Of a DNA stretch of 64,000 nucleotides, positions 22,174 to 31,787 are shown piece by piece. The DNA comes from JAIOQJ01 sp963718635 (GTDB lineage Bacteria; Planctomycetota; Planctomycetia; Gemmatales; Gemmataceae). The stretch is from positions 2,170,001 through 2,234,000 of the forward strand of contig OY970367.1 of NCBI GenBank assembly GCA_963718635.1, written 5' to 3'. The position numbers and the translations under genes were made by a program. The notes beneath the pieces were generated by a model. The model was not told the DNA's origin. It saw only the letters and a list, made by a program, of their open reading frames with translations, and searched no databases. The first letter of the stretch is position 1; each line of letters starts with the position of its first letter.

Positions 22174-23100
22174 ATGAAATCGAAAAGACAAATGGCGAAA
22201 AAGGGGAAGCAGATGGAAGCGACTAAACCCCGCCTGGGACGTGGTCTGTCAGCCTTACTGAACGATGCGACCAGTCCCGGCGACGGCGCCAAGGAAATGT
22301 CCGAATCTCGGCTGACGCTGCCGCTGGGCCACATTCAGCAGAATCCGAGCCAGCCGCGAAAATCCTTCGATGAGGATGAAATCGCTCACCTGTCGGACAG
22401 CATCAAAAATCACGGCATATTGCAACCGCTGGTTGTGCGCAAGGTCGGGGAACAGTTTCAGCTGATCGCCGGCGAACGCCGGTTGCGCGCCGCTCACAAA
22501 GCAGGCCTTGCGGAAGTGCCCGTTCATATCGTCAACTTCAACGACCAGCAGGTGCTCGAAGCCGCCCTTGTTGAGAACATTCAACGCAGCGATTTGAATC
22601 CAATTGAAAAGGCGGTCGGCTTCAAGGACTATCTCGACCGCTACGAAATTACCCAGGAGCAGCTGGCTGCCCGCCTGGGAATGGATCGCAGCTCGGTCAG
22701 CAATCTCGTGAACTTGCTGCACCTGCCTCCCGAGGTTCAGGATGCCGTGCGACTCGAGCAAATCAGCCTGGGGCATGCGAAGATTTTGAAGGGCGTAGCC
22801 GAAGGCGCCAGGCAAGTCGAGTTCTGCAAGCAAGTGATGATGAAGGGACTTTCCGTGAAAGCCCTGGAGATGCTGGTCAAGCAGCAGAAGAACGAAGCGG
22901 CCGAGCCGGTTGCTGAGAAAGTCTCTGCCGAGGCGCCCGTCGAAAAGACAGCTCACGTTCATGGCCTAGAGAATGAGCTGCGACAGAAACTGGCGGTCAA
23001 ATTTGAGATCCGTGTGAAAGCGAAAGACAAAGGACAGATCATCATCGGCTTCGAATCGAACGATGACTTCGAGCGCGTCGTCGACGCGCTGCGTCGTTGA
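22174..23100 (+). CDS. parB: Chromosome partitioning protein ParB
   Basis: A 308-residue parS-binding CTPase that organises the origin region. The start MKSKRQMAKK follows AAGGGG; upstream reading frame would cross the parS-like site and is less likely (ATG 22,213 is an alternative). The basic head KPRLGRGLSALL is typical. The N-terminal ParB/Srx CTP-binding domain has IQQNPSQPRKSF, HGILQPLVVRK, LIAGERRLRAAHKAGL (GERRxRA motif) and ALVENIQRSDLNPIEKA. The HTH region has TQEQLAARLGMDRSSVSNL and ISLGHAKILKG. The end (VHGLENELRQKL...FEIRVKAKDKGQIIIGF) is the dimer domain. No parA is adjacent. It is on the plus strand between divergent surroundings. Confidence 0.97.
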   Translation: MKSKRQMAKKGKQMEATKPRLGRGLSALLNDATSPGDGAKEMSESRLTLPLGHIQQNPSQPRKSFDEDEIAHLSDSIKNHGILQPLVVRKVGEQFQLIAGERRLRAAHKAGLAEVPVHIVNFNDQQVLEAALVENIQRSDLNPIEKAVGFKDYLDRYEITQEQLAARLGMDRSSVSNLVNLLHLPPEVQDAVRLEQISLGHAKILKGVAEGARQVEFCKQVMMKGLSVKALEMLVKQQKNEAAEPVAEKVSAEAPVEKTAHVHGLENELRQKLAVKFEIRVKAKDKGQIIIGFESNDDFERVVDALRR

Positions 23101-23581
23101 GCTCGTGCAAAACGCCGGCGGCGGAGCTATTCTTCAGCTGCCGGCTCCCTTCGCATGGCTGTTGAGGCACCGCCTCAACAGTGTCTCCACACCCGAATAA
23201 GTGCCGTCTTATCTGCGATGTTTTGCCGCCCTAGCCATTTCGACCGCAAAAACACGACGTATAGATTAATTGTCGGCCTTTCGTTCACGCCCGGGTCGGA
23301 CGAATTTTTCTCCCGCTACTGAAGACAGGTTTCCGCGATGTCGTCTACTAACTGGCTCGAATTTTCGATGATTTGTCAACGACCGTCGCCGACTCGCATC
23401 GCACGGTCGGCGAGACGGCAAATGTGAGCGCACGTCCATTTTTTGGTTGATTCGTTAACTCTCCTAATTCCAATGTCAGATTGAAGTTGGCTGCAAAACA
23501 GACGCTAGGGCGAGGCTGCGCCCACGTACGAGCGGGCGGGCCGTCGAAGCTCTATTTGGCTGGGAACATGGTGAATTCGAA
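23101..23581. other. Intergenic region before the autotransporter-repeat gene
   Basis: About 480 bases with no gene. It contains a stem with arms CTGTTGAGGC/GCCTCAACAG (23,159-23,181) that could end parB transcription but has no T-run. No repeat family of the window is seen. Confidence 0.5.
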
Positions 23582-26500
23582 ATGCCCGTGGACAAGACGG
23601 GAGGTCTTGGAATTTCAATGCGACTACGAGCGGCTAATCATATGCGGCAGGCGACTTTAAGCTTTGCAGCGATCTCCGGCATCGCCTTGCTGTGGCCGGC
23701 TTTCGCACGTGGACAAAGTTGGCTTCCCGCAGCGGCAGGAACTTACAACTGGAACGACAACACCAACTGGTCGGCAGCGCCGTTTCCCAATGGATCATCG
23801 GCCGTAGCGAACATTACTACGCTGCTCACCGGGAACCAGACGATCGATCTGAACGTCGCCATCCAAGTGAATCAGCTCACCATCGGCAACTCGGGATTCA
23901 GCGATGATATCACAGGCAACGGCGGCAGCTTGACCTTCGTCGGCACGACTCCCACGCTGACAATGGCCATCGGATCGGTTAACCAATCCATCTCAGCCCC
24001 CGTTGTCATGGCCGCCGCGCTAACGATTGCGCAGAACAGTACGTCGGGCGTTCTTACGTTAAGCGGCGGCATGGCGACCGGTTCGTTTCAACTGACCATC
24101 TCCGGCGTCGGAAACACAACAGTCAGCGATATCATCAGCGGCAATGGCAGCTTGCTAAAGAGCGGTTTGGGAACGCTCACCCTGACGGCGGCCAATACTT
24201 ATGCTGGCGGCACGACCATCAGCTCTGGCACTTTGGCCATCGGCAACGGCGGCACAAGCGGTTCGATCAACGGAAGCGTCTCCAACAGCGGCACCCTCGT
24301 CTTCAATCGAGCTGACACACTTTTATATTCCGGGGTCATCAGCGGAGGGGGAAATTTGACTCAGCAAGGGGCCGGCACGCTGATATTGACTGGCACGAAC
24401 ACATACGGAGGTGGAACGGCCGTAACCGCAGGAACGTTGCAGGTGGCGAATGGAGGGACTGCAGGTTCCTTGAGCAACAATACCGTTCTGATTAGTTCCG
24501 GGGCGACGCTCACTTTCGACAGATCGGATGCTTACACGTTCGGCGGCGTCATCGGGGGTCCCGGCGCGTTGAATCAGATAGGGAGCGGGACGCTAATCCT
24601 AACAGGCACTAACGCTCTCACGGGAGCAACGACTATCAGCGGCGGAACCTTGCAGTTGGGCAATGGCGGCACGACTGGCGCCCTGTCCGGCAGCATCGTA
24701 AACAACGGCGGCCTGATTGTGAACCGTTCCAATGCTATTTCTCTCAGCGGCGCCATCAGCGGGACAGGAGGGTTAACGAAGATCGGCAGCGGCCAATTGG
24801 CGCTTTCCGGCGTAAATAGTTTCACCGGGTCGATAGCGATTAACGGGGGTTCCATCCTTTTCAACACGGCGGCGGCAATCGGAAGTGGGACAGCAGGGTC
24901 GATGACAATCAACACGGGAACCTACGCAGCGGCCGGTTACGCCGTGGATCAGACTTTTCTCAATCGAACCAACAGTGCTTCATCTGGGGTAGTTGCTCTC
25001 TGTGTCAATAGCGCGAATGCGCTTGACTTCAGCACGCCGGCACTCGCCGCGGTTAGCTTGGGCGCTAACGCTTCAGCAACGTTTTCAGGAACCCTGGCGC
25101 CGAGCAATGCGACCTACCGCTTTGGCGGCGGCAGCAGCAGTGCAACTTTAACAGTCAGCACCAACCTTTCGGGCGCCAACTCGGTCGTCGTTGATAGCCT
25201 CGGCACCGGTAAGTCGACCATAGTCTTTAGCGGTACAAACAATTACACCGGCACGACCGCAGTGAACAATGGGTCGCTGCGCTTCAATACCGCCGCATCC
25301 ATGAATTTGAGTGTCGCCTCGATCACCATTGCCACCGGTGCCGCCGTCGCTACAGGCTTTGCCATCAACCAGACAGCGCTGGCGCAGATCAACAGCTCTT
25401 CGACGGGCGTCATTGCCCTCAACACAGGCAGCAACAATAATCTTAATTTCAACACCCCTGGGCTATCGGGTCTTAGTTTGGGGGCAACGTCCAGCAACAC
25501 ATATGGCAATTTGACAACGATGTTGACGCCTGCAAGCAGCACATTCCGGTTCGGCGGCGGCGGCGCCACCTTAACCGTCAGCGCACCACTCCTTGGTCCT
25601 TCCAACGGGGTAATCATCGATGGCAATGGCACTACTACTGGTACGGTCGTCTTTACCAGCACCAGCAATGCCTATGGCGGAACGACTAGCATTCTATCGG
25701 GGACACTCGTATTCAATTCGGCTGCCACGATCGGCGGCAGCGGAGCTTCCGTCACGGTCGCCGCCGGCGCGGTTGTAGCCGCGGCTTACGCCATTGATCA
25801 ACCGTTTCTAAGCCGCCTCAGTAGTTCTTCACAAGGTGTCGCAGCACTCGCCATCAATTCTTCCAGCGCACTCGATTTCAATGCTCCCAGTCTGAGCAAC
25901 GTTAGCTTGGGAGCAACTGGGGCTTACAGTTTTTCAGGAACTCTAAACCCCGCCAATAACATTTACCGGCTGGGCGGAGGCGGAGGCGCCTTCACAATTA
26001 TGACCGCTCTTTCGGGCAGCACCAGTGCGGTCGTAGTCCGCGACGGCGGCAATCTCATCCTAGCAGGCAATAACACTTTTGGCGCCGGCCTTACCAGCGA
26101 AGCAGGTCGGCCCAATACGGCAATTATTGTCACGAGCACGAACGGACTGGGAAGCGGCGATATACTGTTCAACACGCGTACAACTAACAGCTCTGCGTCC
26201 AGCCCCGTTTTAGGATTTGACTTTGGCGCCAATGCGTCAACGACCATTAACAACAATATCACTCTCGATTCGAGCAACCTGTTGAAAGACTTCTCCATTC
26301 AGTCGAACAATTCTCAAACCCTGACATTGGGAGGTGTTCTAAGTGGTGGGAACGCCGGAACAAGTGTACAGTTTACTAACGCTACCAATGGCCATACCGC
26401 TTCCTTTATATTGAGCAATATCGCCAACACTTTTCAGGGCGTCATCGAAATTGTTCAAGGCACTGTAGTCGTCGGCGACGACAGGGTGCTCGGCAATTCC

Positions 26501-27895
26501 GCAAATGCCATCAAACTCAGCTTGAATACCGGGATTGCGGGCGGCTTGCAGTTTAGCACCGGCTTTGCCACAAGCCGCGGAGTGACGGTAAATAAAGACA
26601 GCCGAATTGTACAGACAGATACGATCAACACCGCGACGCTTTCAGGCGTGATCAGCGGCAGCGGGGTCACGCTCTTCAAGGCGGGAGTTGGAACATTGAC
26701 GCTTGCCAATGCGGCCAACACGTTTTCGGGCAATCTTGAAGTCGACGGAGGCACGCTTATCCTGTCCGGAACCAATGCGAGTATCGCTTCGACGACTATT
26801 AGTGCGAACGCTCAGATGCAAGTTGGGGTCGGCGGCAGTGCAGGCACTGTCGGCGGCAGCATCAACAATGCAGGGACAATTACGTTCAATCGTTCCGATG
26901 CCTATACCTTTGCCAATACGATCAACGGGCCGGGAACGATAACCCAGGCGGGGTCAGGGAGCCTGACGCTCAGTGCCAACAATGGTTCGATAGGCACTTA
27001 TGCCGTGACATCAGGTGCGCTGATTCTGACCGGAACGAACAATGGAATCACCAATAGTACGATCAGTGCCGCCGCCTCTTTGACCCTCAGCGGGGCCGTC
27101 GCAACTCTTGGCGGCAACATTATAAATAATGGCGCCGTTTCATTCGCGCACTCAAACGCATATACCTTTGCAGGCGGCGTCAGTGGAACGGGAGCGGTTG
27201 CTCAAAATGGCAGTGGCATTCTCACGTTGTCGGGGGCGAACTCTTATTCAGGTCCGACGGCCGTAAATAGTGGCACGTTACTAGTCAATGGCTCGACTGA
27301 CCCGAGCTCTTTGGTGACCGTTTCCAATGGCGCGACGTTGGGTGGAACGGGCGCCATAGGTGGGCCTGTCTTATTGACCGCAGGGTCGCAACTATCGCCA
27401 GGCTCTAATGGCGTCGGTACGCTGACCGTGGCCAATAATGTCACGATCACCGGTGGATCCGGCAGCACTTGGAAGGTAGAAATCAACGGAACGGCCCAGA
27501 CTAATGCCGATCAACTGACTCTCTCGGGTTCAGGCAGTAATCTCAACATGTTGCTCAGCTCGACGAATAAGCTGACCTTCGACATCCAAGCGATTGGCAA
27601 TCCCGCGATTCAAGGCTACACACCCTACTCATTTATCATTGGAACTGCGAATGCGGCCGGGAATTTCCAAGTGAATGGAACACCGTTTGTGTTTGATCCA
27701 TCGCAATACAACATCACCTCCAACCTACCCGTTTCGAATTTTTCCCTTTCGGTTTCGAATAATGAACTGTTGATCACATTCCAAACTGCTCCAGTGCCTG
27801 AACCCAAGCATGTCCTGGCAATTGGCTCCCTCGGCATAGGTCTGTTGGCTTGGACATTAGCCGCGATGCGGGGTTGTGCAGAGAAGCGTTTTTGA
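23582..27895 (+). CDS. Large autotransporter-repeat surface protein with PEP-CTERM anchor
   Basis: About 1,437 residues, exported. The signal peptide lies around HMRQATLSFAAISGIALL...ARGQ. Starts at 23,582, 23,618 or 23,642 are all possible; the last two leave a compact signal peptide. A lead segment, YNWNDNTNWSAAPFPNG, resembles the dystroglycan-like opening of such proteins. Then come more than ten autotransporter-associated beta-strand repeats of the type SGLGTLTLTAANTYAGGTTI and GSGTLILTGTNALTGATTIS, predicted to form a right-handed beta-helix rich in Gly, Ser, Thr and Asn with almost no Cys. The end VPEPKHVLAIGSLGIGLLAW is a PEP-CTERM sorting signal: VPEP, a hydrophobic helix, then basic residues. 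Such proteins need an exosortase, not present in this window. The repetitive content makes assembly collapse possible. Confidence 0.9.
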   Translation: MPVDKTGGLGISMRLRAANHMRQATLSFAAISGIALLWPAFARGQSWLPAAAGTYNWNDNTNWSAAPFPNGSSAVANITTLLTGNQTIDLNVAIQVNQLTIGNSGFSDDITGNGGSLTFVGTTPTLTMAIGSVNQSISAPVVMAAALTIAQNSTSGVLTLSGGMATGSFQLTISGVGNTTVSDIISGNGSLLKSGLGTLTLTAANTYAGGTTISSGTLAIGNGGTSGSINGSVSNSGTLVFNRADTLLYSGVISGGGNLTQQGAGTLILTGTNTYGGGTAVTAGTLQVANGGTAGSLSNNTVLISSGATLTFDRSDAYTFGGVIGGPGALNQIGSGTLILTGTNALTGATTISGGTLQLGNGGTTGALSGSIVNNGGLIVNRSNAISLSGAISGTGGLTKIGSGQLALSGVNSFTGSIAINGGSILFNTAAAIGSGTAGSMTINTGTYAAAGYAVDQTFLNRTNSASSGVVALCVNSANALDFSTPALAAVSLGANASATFSGTLAPSNATYRFGGGSSSATLTVSTNLSGANSVVVDSLGTGKSTIVFSGTNNYTGTTAVNNGSLRFNTAASMNLSVASITIATGAAVATGFAINQTALAQINSSSTGVIALNTGSNNNLNFNTPGLSGLSLGATSSNTYGNLTTMLTPASSTFRFGGGGATLTVSAPLLGPSNGVIIDGNGTTTGTVVFTSTSNAYGGTTSILSGTLVFNSAATIGGSGASVTVAAGAVVAAAYAIDQPFLSRLSSSSQGVAALAINSSSALDFNAPSLSNVSLGATGAYSFSGTLNPANNIYRLGGGGGAFTIMTALSGSTSAVVVRDGGNLILAGNNTFGAGLTSEAGRPNTAIIVTSTNGLGSGDILFNTRTTNSSASSPVLGFDFGANASTTINNNITLDSSNLLKDFSIQSNNSQTLTLGGVLSGGNAGTSVQFTNATNGHTASFILSNIANTFQGVIEIVQGTVVVGDDRVLGNSANAIKLSLNTGIAGGLQFSTGFATSRGVTVNKDSRIVQTDTINTATLSGVISGSGVTLFKAGVGTLTLANAANTFSGNLEVDGGTLILSGTNASIASTTISANAQMQVGVGGSAGTVGGSINNAGTITFNRSDAYTFANTINGPGTITQAGSGSLTLSANNGSIGTYAVTSGALILTGTNNGITNSTISAAASLTLSGAVATLGGNIINNGAVSFAHSNAYTFAGGVSGTGAVAQNGSGILTLSGANSYSGPTAVNSGTLLVNGSTDPSSLVTVSNGATLGGTGAIGGPVLLTAGSQLSPGSNGVGTLTVANNVTITGGSGSTWKVEINGTAQTNADQLTLSGSGSNLNMLLSSTNKLTFDIQAIGNPAIQGYTPYSFIIGTANAAGNFQVNGTPFVFDPSQYNITSNLPVSNFSLSVSNNELLITFQTAPVPEPKHVLAIGSLGIGLLAWTLAAMRGCAEKRF

Positions 27896-28006
27896 AGGGC
27901 CTAAAGAAGTTCCCACCGTCTAATTCAGCGGGTTCCATTCTCTAAAGTCGCTACGATCACTCCGTCCCGCCGACGCGTTGCCCTTCTTCTCCCCGGAGGC
28001 CTCACC

Positions 28007-28060
28007 AATGCGAATGGCTAATCAACTTTGACTTTCTTGCGGCGTTATACGTGATGGCTG
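28007..28060 (+). pseudogene. Decayed copy of the 5' end of the downstream secreted gene
   Basis: Bases 28,007-28,060 resemble 28,707-28,760, the start of the secreted gene at 28,716. Both have GGCCTC, ATGCGAATG, CTTTCTTGC and TTxTACGT in the same order, with a one-base length difference. The copy reads a stop after six codons. It looks like a leftover of a duplicated gene start. Confidence 0.5.
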
Positions 28061-28526
28061 TGAAACGTCCCCAGCGAACTGCTGGCTTACCCCCGTCAAA
28101 GTGAAGGCGACTTTGGTTACCGACTTGACCTTGAGCCCGTCATCGACCTCGTGCATACCGGCCACAAGCGTCACAATAAAGGCAAGCATCGCGGCCACGG
28201 CTAGATACTTACTAGCGAGGTTTTCAAAAAGCGAGACGAGGTACGCGGCGATCCCGAGCCCACCTGTGTGCCATGCCATTGAATAATTTTCGATTCGACC
28301 GCCGTCCGCGGCGCCGGTGATATTCGCAAACCGGGAGCGCAAGGGTGACGCTGCGCTCAGTCCAAGCTAAGCCGCCCGCTAGGGCTGACGCGGCCAGAAC
28401 CGCAGCGGACAAGGCGCCGTCGAGCCGGAACTCCTGCTGCCGGACTCGCGCAGCTCGAGCCCCGCAACAGACACAGACCAGCGGCAACTCACCCAATTGG
28501 GCAAAGCGAATGTCGACACGAGCCAT
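28022..28526 (-). CDS. Small membrane protein with a CxCC motif, frameshifted
   Basis: From ATG 28,526 the protein reads MARVDIRFAQLGELPLVCVCCGA, a possible CxCC metal site. A hydrophobic segment (LSAAVLAASALAGGLAW) follows, then VCEYHRRRGRRSNRK. The frame then shifts near 28,285 and continues NYSMAWHTGGLGIAAYLVSL with a second membrane span (YLAVAAMLAFIVTLVAGM) and ends at 28,022. The pattern Cys motif - TM - basic cytoplasmic loop - TM recurs in planctomycete membrane proteins of unknown role. The frame change is inferred from continuity of the second half. Its 3' end overlaps the decayed gene copy on the other strand. Confidence 0.5.
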
Positions 28527-28715
28527 GATCGTCCCGCAGGCGAGTCCGTTGCGCGAGTATAGGACGCAAAAGCCACCGAGGGGGTAACTATGTAAACCAC
28601 GACGGCCGAGGCCGAATTCTTGCAGCAATAAAATAATTTCAAGTGCCAACTCTCTATTATGTCTCTGTTCGCAAACTTAACAATTTCATTTCCTCTTTTC
28701 CCGCAGGCCTCTCCC

Positions 28716-30977
28716 ATGCGAATGACTATCTTGTTCGGCTTTCTTGCAGCCTTGTACGTCGTGTCTCTCCCTGAAGTAAATGGCGATGCCACTCCAGCGC
28801 CGAAGGGTGCGACGCGATCGCTTGAAGAATTTGGCCCGCTCAACACACCGGAAAAGGCACAGGCAGCCTATGGAGCTGCGCTCGATGAGATGAAGAAGAC
28901 CGGAGGCGTGCTCCTGGTTTCTGGACCTGCGTGGAAATTATTGAAAGATCTTCCTCTCCAAGGCTTGCAACGTACTCCCGCCGCGCCGGCGGAGACCAAA
29001 CAATGGAAAACCGAAGGCGGCGTGACCGTAATGGTGGTCGGCGATCAATATTCAACCATCCAAGTCCCGCCAGTTGCTGGCTTGCACCTGGATCGCCATT
29101 TGCGCTTGCGGGAGGGAGACAGCCTGCCGCACTGGGGTACGCATCCGTTGCTTACGCTCGATAATCAGGTGACCTATGGTTCCACGAGTTACCTCGACTG
29201 GCTGCAAGCGCCTGTCTCGAAGGGCTTGGATCAGCGGTTCTACGTGGCTACCATTCGCGGATTACGTCCGAGCATGTTCATCAATATTCATGGCGGCCAA
29301 GGCTACGGCGGCGGCGTCACCCGCGCTTGCATCAAATCGCTCGGCTACGATGCCGAAAAGCAAATGAGCTATATCGTCGCCGACACCTCGATCGATCATA
29401 AAGCTGGCGCTATCTTACATAACAAGAGCAATACCAGTTTGATTCACATGCTGCAAACGAGCAACAGCGACAATCAAACGTATGATGTCAAAGTGATCCG
29501 CAATCAATACTCACATGGCGATGCCTATGTCTATTATTGCGACTACAATTACATGAGTAACGTTCACTCGGCAGCAGGCGACGAAAACGGAAATTGTTAT
29601 GGCGCCTTCATCCGTTCCAAGGAAGATAATTTCCGTGCAACGGTGGAGACAGTCGATTGGGACAAGTGCCAGCTGAAATTTGCAGCTGCCGCACGCAACG
29701 TGCACACGCTTGGCGATTCACGACCGGTCGTCAACCTCAATCCGAAGAAGGCGATCTCGGCCGGCAAAGTTCTGATCGTGCCGGCCGAATGTTACATGGA
29801 ACCGGTCGATACCGGCAAATGCCAGTTCGAAGGGAAGAGCTATCCCTCAAAGTTGTTTGTCCATCCGGTGACCGGCGTTCGCCAACTACGCATGGGGGGA
29901 TTGATTCATGGCGACAAGGATTGCGGCTGGACGCCCGAGGTCGTGGGCCGTTTCTTCGCAGTTACCGCGCCTGAAGAAAAGACGCCAAAGGGAACCCTGC
30001 GCTGGTACCTCATTACGTCGCTGGCTGAAAATAAGGATGGAACTAAAGACATTGAAATCCAACGTTTCTGGTGGGGCGCCAAGAATGCGGGCAGCCCGAC
30101 GCTTTATAGCCCGGAGAGCTATTCGTGGGACGGCCATTTGCGCCCGCTCGACTATGTGATCGCGCCGGGCACTTATGTCAACGATGTATCGCGCGCCATC
30201 CCCGGCGGCGATCGCGGCGGCCAGCGGATCCTCGGTCTAGCGCCCTATCGCGATCAAGGGACAGGCTTCGACTTCGCGGCCGGCGATCCGGTTGAACAGG
30301 CAATCGGACCCGATCCCTTTAAGCCGGAAGCCTTCCGCGTTTGGATGTGGGAAGATGTGCCGGGCGTTTATCCGTCGGCAGTGTTTGATCTCTCGAACAA
30401 TGGCGCGGCTTCCCGCTACTCAGCCATGTCGATCGCCGGCGGCGGCGCCACGATGGAAGACGTTGGCAAGCGCCAAGAAAAAAAACCTGCCTGGGATAAC
30501 GCGATCGTCATCAAGGCCGCCGTTGGGGTTGGGATCAACTGCAAGGCCGACTTCAGCGATGCAGCTATTCTCTTCCATCAGCCGACGCGCGAACAGCCGA
30601 TCAAATGGCACTACGATAAACAGGAAGGCCAAGCGCCAAAAGTCGCCGCGCTCACGGTGTCAAGGGCGACCGACGAACTTACTTTCCAGGGGGGCGGCGT
30701 TCGCACCGGTGGACCGGTGACCGAGGTGGCCGGTCTATCCGGCGATAAAACACAGGCGAGAAATCTTCGCGGCAAGAACGTGCCGGTCGATGAGAAAGCG
30801 GAGAAATTCAGCATTAAGTTCGATCATCCGGAAGCGGACGGCGACTATGCCGTATTCATTGAACAATCGTGGCTGACGAATCGCGCGGTTGTTGAAAAGG
30901 GACCCAACGGCTTCAGCGTAACGTTCGCCACGGCCGCCCCGGCCGGCGCCAAAATCGATTGGATGATTGTGCGGTGA
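28716..30977 (+). CDS. Large secreted protein, unknown (Gemmataceae-type)
   Basis: A protein of 753 residues from ATG 28,716 (MRMTILFGFLAALYVVSLPE, a signal peptide ending near residue 22). It is rich in Gly, Trp, Tyr and Asp. The central part has repeats of the type GDAYVYYCDYNYMSNVHSAA, NIHGGQGYGGGVTR and RFWWGAKNAGSP. Several Cys occur (YCDYNY, KCQLKF, CQFEGK, DCGWTP), consistent with an extracellular, disulfide-stabilised beta-helix or beta-sandwich. No catalytic signature is recognisable. A start at 28,659 would move the signal peptide inside and is less likely. It ends 20 bases before the left attachment repeat of the element. Confidence 0.75.
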   Translation: MRMTILFGFLAALYVVSLPEVNGDATPAPKGATRSLEEFGPLNTPEKAQAAYGAALDEMKKTGGVLLVSGPAWKLLKDLPLQGLQRTPAAPAETKQWKTEGGVTVMVVGDQYSTIQVPPVAGLHLDRHLRLREGDSLPHWGTHPLLTLDNQVTYGSTSYLDWLQAPVSKGLDQRFYVATIRGLRPSMFINIHGGQGYGGGVTRACIKSLGYDAEKQMSYIVADTSIDHKAGAILHNKSNTSLIHMLQTSNSDNQTYDVKVIRNQYSHGDAYVYYCDYNYMSNVHSAAGDENGNCYGAFIRSKEDNFRATVETVDWDKCQLKFAAAARNVHTLGDSRPVVNLNPKKAISAGKVLIVPAECYMEPVDTGKCQFEGKSYPSKLFVHPVTGVRQLRMGGLIHGDKDCGWTPEVVGRFFAVTAPEEKTPKGTLRWYLITSLAENKDGTKDIEIQRFWWGAKNAGSPTLYSPESYSWDGHLRPLDYVIAPGTYVNDVSRAIPGGDRGGQRILGLAPYRDQGTGFDFAAGDPVEQAIGPDPFKPEAFRVWMWEDVPGVYPSAVFDLSNNGAASRYSAMSIAGGGATMEDVGKRQEKKPAWDNAIVIKAAVGVGINCKADFSDAAILFHQPTREQPIKWHYDKQEGQAPKVAALTVSRATDELTFQGGGVRTGGPVTEVAGLSGDKTQARNLRGKNVPVDEKAEKFSIKFDHPEADGDYAVFIEQSWLTNRAVVEKGPNGFSVTFATAAPAGAKIDWMIVR

Positions 30978-30996
30978 AAGGAGATATCAAAATAAG

Positions 30997-31018
30997 CTAC
31001 CCGACTAGGATTCGAACC
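30997..31018 (-). other. attL (copy of the tRNA-Gln 3' end)
   Basis: The 22-base direct repeat of 51,942-51,963 begins CTACCCGACTAGG and ends TTCGAACC. It corresponds to the acceptor-end discriminator through the T-arm. The next base differs (G here, T at the tRNA copy), and the preceding base differs too, so the core is exactly 22 bases. Confidence 0.9.
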
Positions 31019-31213
31019 GATTCCGATAAAGTCAATTCTGGCAATAGTTTAGGTGAACCGCTCGGAACGGACAGCGCAAATTCCGGCGCACTTTTGGCGG
31101 ATTCGTCCAACCTCGAAACTTTGGCTGCCATGTTTGCCAAGCTCTCCGCCGATGACCGCACCAGACTCGCTGGTATGCTGATGACAGAGAAAAGCGAAGG
31201 GAACGAAAAGTAG
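31019..31213 (+). other. Orphan 3' tail of the integrase frame
   Basis: An open 64-codon frame continues from the attL core (YPTRIRT) as DSDKVNSGNSLGEPLG, then LETLAAMFAKLSADDRTRLA and a charged end SEGNEK, stop TAG at 31,211-31,213. It is in the same frame as the last codons of the integrase gene at 51,943-51,963. In the excised circle the two would be one reading frame. In the chromosome it has no ATG start of its own nearby apart from a distal Met; it is probably silent in the integrated state. Confidence 0.7.
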
Positions 31214-31283
31214 TCTCCTTTCAACGTTAACCCGCCGCCCAAGCTGGCGCGAAACTTGACACTAATAAAAAGGGATTACGCCC

Positions 31284-31757
31284 ATGCCATTCGTCAGCAA
31301 ATGCACTAATGAATTGACCGCCGCAGTTTCTCAACACGTCGAGAGTGGGCTGCCCTTCCGTGACGCATGCGCTCTGGCTGGGGTCTCCCGCCAAGCCGGG
31401 TATGCGTGGCTCAGCAGTGCGGAGAGCGATCCCAAGAAGTATCCACATTATGTCGCGTTTGCCGAGTCTCTTTCTGTGGCACGCGCGAAATTCAAGTCTA
31501 CGTGCCTTGTGGATATTCGAGCCGGTGCGCCTGCCTGGCAATCGCGGGCATGGCTACTCGAACGATTATTTCCCGAGGACTTCAGCATGGATCGCCGACT
31601 TCTTCGAGCGGTTGCTAAGCAAGTCGACGAGATGACTTGCTCGAAAAATGAGAAGAAGCGTGGCAGTCAGGACGTTCCCCTTGGATCTGAAGGCGATCCA
31701 GACGGCCTAGATGACGATGCAATTGGAGAACTCGAAATGTACCCAGAAAAAGATTAG
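31284..31757 (+). CDS. HTH protein resembling terminase small subunits
   Basis: A 157-residue cytosolic protein. The N-terminal helix-turn-helix region reads FRDACALAGVSRQAGYAWLS (residues 26-45), the homeodomain-like arrangement seen in phage terminase small subunits and transposase-type HTH proteins. It is followed by HYVAFAESLSVARAKFK and WQSRAWLLERLFPEDFS, the typical continuation of that family. The last 40 residues are acidic. The start has AAAAAGGGA upstream. It is the first gene inside the left end of the element. No large terminase subunit is present, so a packaging role is doubtful; a DNA-binding regulator is equally likely. Confidence 0.65.
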   Translation: MPFVSKCTNELTAAVSQHVESGLPFRDACALAGVSRQAGYAWLSSAESDPKKYPHYVAFAESLSVARAKFKSTCLVDIRAGAPAWQSRAWLLERLFPEDFSMDRRLLRAVAKQVDEMTCSKNEKKRGSQDVPLGSEGDPDGLDDDAIGELEMYPEKD

Positions 31758-31787
31758 AACTCTGACTGAGCAACGAGTATCCGAAAG

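Noticed and set aside
23159..23181. Rho-independent terminator after parB
   Set aside because: A 10-bp stem is present but no T-run follows; kept only as a hairpin in the gap note.
24574..26775. Several antisense frames of 100-140 codons in the autotransporter-repeat gene
   Set aside because: Rich in Val, Pro and Leu from complementing Gly/Thr/Asn codons; typical shadow frames.
31284..31757. Evidence that the element is a full prophage (terminase small subunit)
   Set aside because: Only the HTH fold resembles it; no large terminase, portal, capsid or tail gene is present between the repeats.
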